Assembly (NCBI GenBank): GCA_033782935.1
Contig: JAWQEG010001559.1
Span: 992,001 to 1,056,000 of the forward strand
Source: Petrolisthes cinctipes
Lineage: Eukaryota > Arthropoda > Malacostraca > Decapoda > Porcellanidae
Reading direction: 5' to 3'
Length of the DNA stretch: 64,000 nucleotides
This document shows positions 61,501-64,000 of this stretch, one piece after another. The position numbers were made by a program, and so were the translations under genes. Under the pieces are notes generated by a model. It ran no database searches, was not told the origin of the DNA, and saw only the letters and a list, made by a program, of their open reading frames with translations. Position 1 is the stretch's first letter. Each line of letters opens with the position of its first letter.

Positions 61501-62317
61501 GCTTGTGGGACCCCTAAATACCGAATTCTAGGGTGTTTTGGGACTGAATTAGAGATATCGACTTTTTGGCACCTAAAAGATCGATGTTTTGGGCCTGTAT
61601 TTTGAAAATACTCTAACACCGAGTAGGCATGTACAGAATGCTTCTGGGACCCCAAAATATTGAATTTTCGGGTGTTTTGAGCCTGAATTTGAGATATAAA
61701 CGGGTACTGAAGATGCATGCACATATCGACTTTTGTGCACCTAAAAGATCGATTTTCAGTATGTTTTGAGCATGTATTTTGAAAACACTCTAACACGGAG
61801 TAGGCATGTACAGATCGCTTTTGGGACCCCTAAATATCGAATTTTCGGGTGTTTTGGGACTGAATTTGAGATATCGACTTTTTGGCACCTAAAAGATCGA
61901 TTTTTAGCATGTTTTTAGCCTATATTTTGAAAATATTCTAGCACTGAGTAGGCATGTACAGATTGCTTCTGGGACCCCAAAATATTGAATTTTCGGGTGT
62001 TTTGAGCCTTAATTTGAGATATAAACGGGTACAGAAGATACATGCACATATTGACTTTGGGCACCAAAAATATCGATTTTCAGCATGTTTTGGGCCTGAA
62101 TTTTGAAAATACTCTAACACTGAGTTGGCATGTACAGATCGCTTCTGGGACCCGCAAATATCGAATTTTCGGGTGTTTAGGGCCAGAATTTGAGATATAA
62201 ACGGGTACAGAAGATGCATGCACATATCGACTTTTGGGCACCTAAAAGATCGATTTTCAGTATGTTTTTGGCCTGTATTTTGAAAATACTCTAACACGGA
62301 GTAGGCATGTACAGATA
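61501..62317 (+). repeat. 817 bp internal duplication in HOR unit 3, copy 2
   Basis: The join lies in GGAGTAGGCATGTACAGAT just before 61501. Here class A is followed by the GCTTGTGGG short monomer instead of the usual B1 (ATACCTTCTGG), and the normal B1 follows only after the second copy, near 62309. Crossover between two different short monomers within their shared start motif explains this. Confidence 0.88.
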
Positions 62318-63948
62318 CCTTCTGGGACCTCTAAATATCGAATTTTCAGGTGTTTTGGGACTGAATTTGAGATATCGACTTTTTGGCACCTAAAAGATCG
62401 ATTTTCAGCATGTTTTGGGCCTGAATTTTGAAAATACTCTAACACGGAGTAGGCATGTACAGATCGCTTCAGGGACCCCAAAATATCGAATTTTCGGGTG
62501 TTTTGAGCTAGAATTTGAGATATAAACGGGTACAGAAGATGCATGCACATATCGACTTTTGGGCACCTAAAAGATCGATTTTCAGAATGTTTTTGGCCTG
62601 TATTTTGAAAATACTCTAACACGGAGTAGGCATGTACCTTCTGGGACCTCTAAATATCGAATTTTTGGGTGTTTTGGGACTGAATTTGAGATATCGATTT
62701 TTTGGCACCTAAAATGTCGAATTTTAGTATATTTTTAGCCTATATTTTGAAAATATTCTAGCACTGTGTAGGCATGTACAGATTGCTTCTGGGACACCAA
62801 AATATTGAATTTTCGGGTGTTTTGAGCCTGAATTTGAGATATAAACGGGTACAGAAGATACATGCACATATTGACTTTGGGCACCAAAAATATCGATTTT
62901 CAGCATGTTTTGGGCCTGAATTTTGAAAATACTCTAACACGGAGTAGGCATGTACAGATCGCTTCTGGGACCCCAAAATATCGAATTTTCGGGTGTTTAG
63001 GGCCAGAATTTGAGATATAAACGGGTACAGAAGATGCATGCACATATCGACTTTTGTGCACCTAAAAGATCGATTTTCAGTATGTTTTGAGCATGTATTT
63101 TGAAAATATCTAACACGGAGTAGGCATGTACAGATCGCTTCTGGGACCCCTAAATATCGAATTTTCGGGTGTTTTGGGACTGAATTTGAGATATCGACTT
63201 TTTGGCACCTAAAAGATCGATTTTTAGCATGTTTTTAGCCTATATTTTGAAAATATTCTAGCACTGAGTAGGCATGTACAGATTGCTTCTGGGACCCCAA
63301 AATATTGAATTTTCGGGTGTTTTGAGCCAGAATTTGAGATATAAACGGGTACAGAAGATGCATGCACATATCGACTTTTGGGCACCTAAAAGATCGATTT
63401 TCAGTATGTTTTTGGCCTGTATTTTTGAAAATACTCTAACACGGAGTAGGCATGTACAGATACCTTCTGGGACCTCTAAATATCGAATTTTCAGGTGTTT
63501 TGTGACGGAATTTGAGATATCGATTTTTTGGAACCTAAAAGATCGATTTTTAGCATGTTTTTAGCCTATATTTTGAAAATATTCTAGCACTGAGTAGGCA
63601 TGTACAGATTGCTTCTGGGACCCCAAAATATTGAATTTTCGGGTGTTTTGAGCCTGAATTTGAGATATAAACGGGTACAGAAGATACATGCACATATTGA
63701 CTTTGGGCACCAAAAATATCGATTTTCAGCATGTTTTGGGCCTGAATTTTGAAAATACTCTAACACTGAGTAGGCATGTACAGATCGCTTCTGGGACCTG
63801 CAAATATCGAATTTTCGGGAGTTTAGGGCCAGAATTTGAGATATAAATGGGTACAGAAGATGCATGCACATATCGACTTTTGGGCACCTAAAAGATCGAT
63901 TTTCAGTATGTTTTTGGCCTGTATTTTGAAAATACTCTAACACGGAGT

Positions 63949-64000
63949 AGGCATGTACAGATACCTTCTGGGACCTCTAAATATCGAATTTTCGGGTGTT
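63949..64000 (+). repeat. Start of HOR unit 4 (truncated by window end)
   Basis: AGGCATGTACAG, ATACCTTCTGGGACCTCT and GAATTTTCGGGTG reproduce the first 52 bases of units 1-3, so the array continues beyond the window. Confidence 0.8.

Larger units (their letters stand above)
60165..63948 (+). repeat. 2967 bp HOR, unit 3, enlarged to 3784 bp
   Basis: Unit 3 runs from the B1 start at 60165 to the next at 63949, 3784 bp, which is exactly 2967 + 817. The extra 817 bp is the internal duplication at 60684-62317. Apart from that the spacing after 61904 (501, 319, 500, 326) is that of units 1 and 2. Private bases include GCTTCAGGGACC near 62467 and TTTTCAGGTGTTTTGTGACGG near 63489. Confidence 0.88.
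1..64000 (+). repeat. Satellite DNA array, ~167 bp average monomer, whole window
   Basis: Every stretch read belongs to one head-to-tail repeat family, recognised by AGGCATGTACAGAT at each monomer start, TTCTGGGACC about 20 bp later, GAATTTTCGGGTG, and TATTTTGAAAATA near the end. Monomer starts fall 148, 176 or 177 bp apart, with smaller indel variants. Dividing the window by the mean spacing gives roughly 380 monomers. No inversion of the array, no transposon-like insertion and no unique sequence was seen. The composition is AT-rich with many T and A runs. The organisation is that of eukaryotic heterochromatic satellite DNA; centromeric, pericentromeric or other placement cannot be decided here. 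The family is not one I recognise. Confidence 0.97.

Noticed and set aside
1..64000. CRISPR array
   Set aside because: Repeats are 148-177 bp and contiguous, with no unique spacers and no cas genes.
1..64000. Telomeric or subtelomeric simple repeats, rDNA spacer, tRNA or rRNA genes
   Set aside because: No short telomere-like tandem repeats, no rRNA-like conserved segments and no tRNA cloverleaf-like sequence were seen.
1..64000. LTRs, terminal inverted repeats or target-site duplications of a mobile element
   Set aside because: Duplicated blocks all begin and end within shared monomer sequence in register with the array, which fits unequal exchange rather than transposition.
1..64000. Assignment to a species or a named satellite family
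   Set aside because: I do not recognise the monomer and there is no gene or flanking unique sequence to anchor taxonomy.

Overview
The whole 64 kb window is one uninterrupted array of a single AT-rich tandem repeat family, all in the same orientation. It contains no credible protein-coding gene, rRNA, tRNA, transposon, CRISPR array or unique sequence, and the array runs off both ends. This is the organisation of eukaryotic nuclear satellite DNA (centromeric, pericentromeric or other heterochromatin), seen in a long-read-quality assembly. The species cannot be named from the sequence, and I do not recognise the monomer as a published satellite.

Basic unit. Monomers begin at a conserved AGGCATGTACAGAT motif. 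They are 176-177 bp (long classes A, C1, C2, D) or 148 bp (short classes B1, B2). The long monomer is itself an old head-to-tail duplication of an ~88 bp half-repeat (88 + 89). The short class lacks a 29 bp block between two ATAT repeats, which removes the junction between the halves and creates a GATATC site. A typical trimer is C-(A or D)-B, 176+177+148 = 501 bp. Two flavours exist: C1-A-B1 and C2-D-B2. At the left end they alternate as a hexameric higher-order repeat (HOR) of about 992 bp.

Layout. 1-4.1 kb: alternating hexamer. 4.8-8.15 kb: two apparently identical 1657 bp units. 8.15-10.6 kb: trimers with internal deletions. 10.6-13.1 kb: a 668 bp tetramer, about 3.7 copies. 13.4-14.0 kb: 315 bp dimers. 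14.0-18.5 kb: irregular trimers and dimers. 18.5-22.3 kb: nested 825 and 1827 bp duplications. 22.2-26.4 kb: 2177/2000 bp units. 26.4-29.97 kb: irregular. 29.97-33 kb: 1982 bp pair. 33.1-38 kb: 2006 bp pair. 38.8-43.2 kb: three and a third copies of a 1321 bp octamer. 43.2-52.7 kb: a mosaic of blocks seen elsewhere, including a colinear precursor of the right-hand HOR at 48.0-50.7 kb. 52.7-54.4 kb: an 829 bp duplication. 54.2-64.0 kb: three nearly identical copies of a 2967 bp, 18-monomer HOR, the third enlarged by an internal 817 bp duplication.

Interpretation. Chimeric monomers at duplication joints and short deletions at 2-4 base direct repeats indicate growth by unequal crossover plus microhomology deletion. 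The longest and cleanest repeats are on the right, suggesting recent amplification there. Long open frames on the minus strand exist because 177 is 59 codons; class C monomers are 1 bp shorter and shift frame, so I treat the frames as non-coding. The best candidates for function are DNA-level: a 15 bp palindrome whose outer base pair differs between classes but stays paired, and helically phased A/T tracts in the short monomers.
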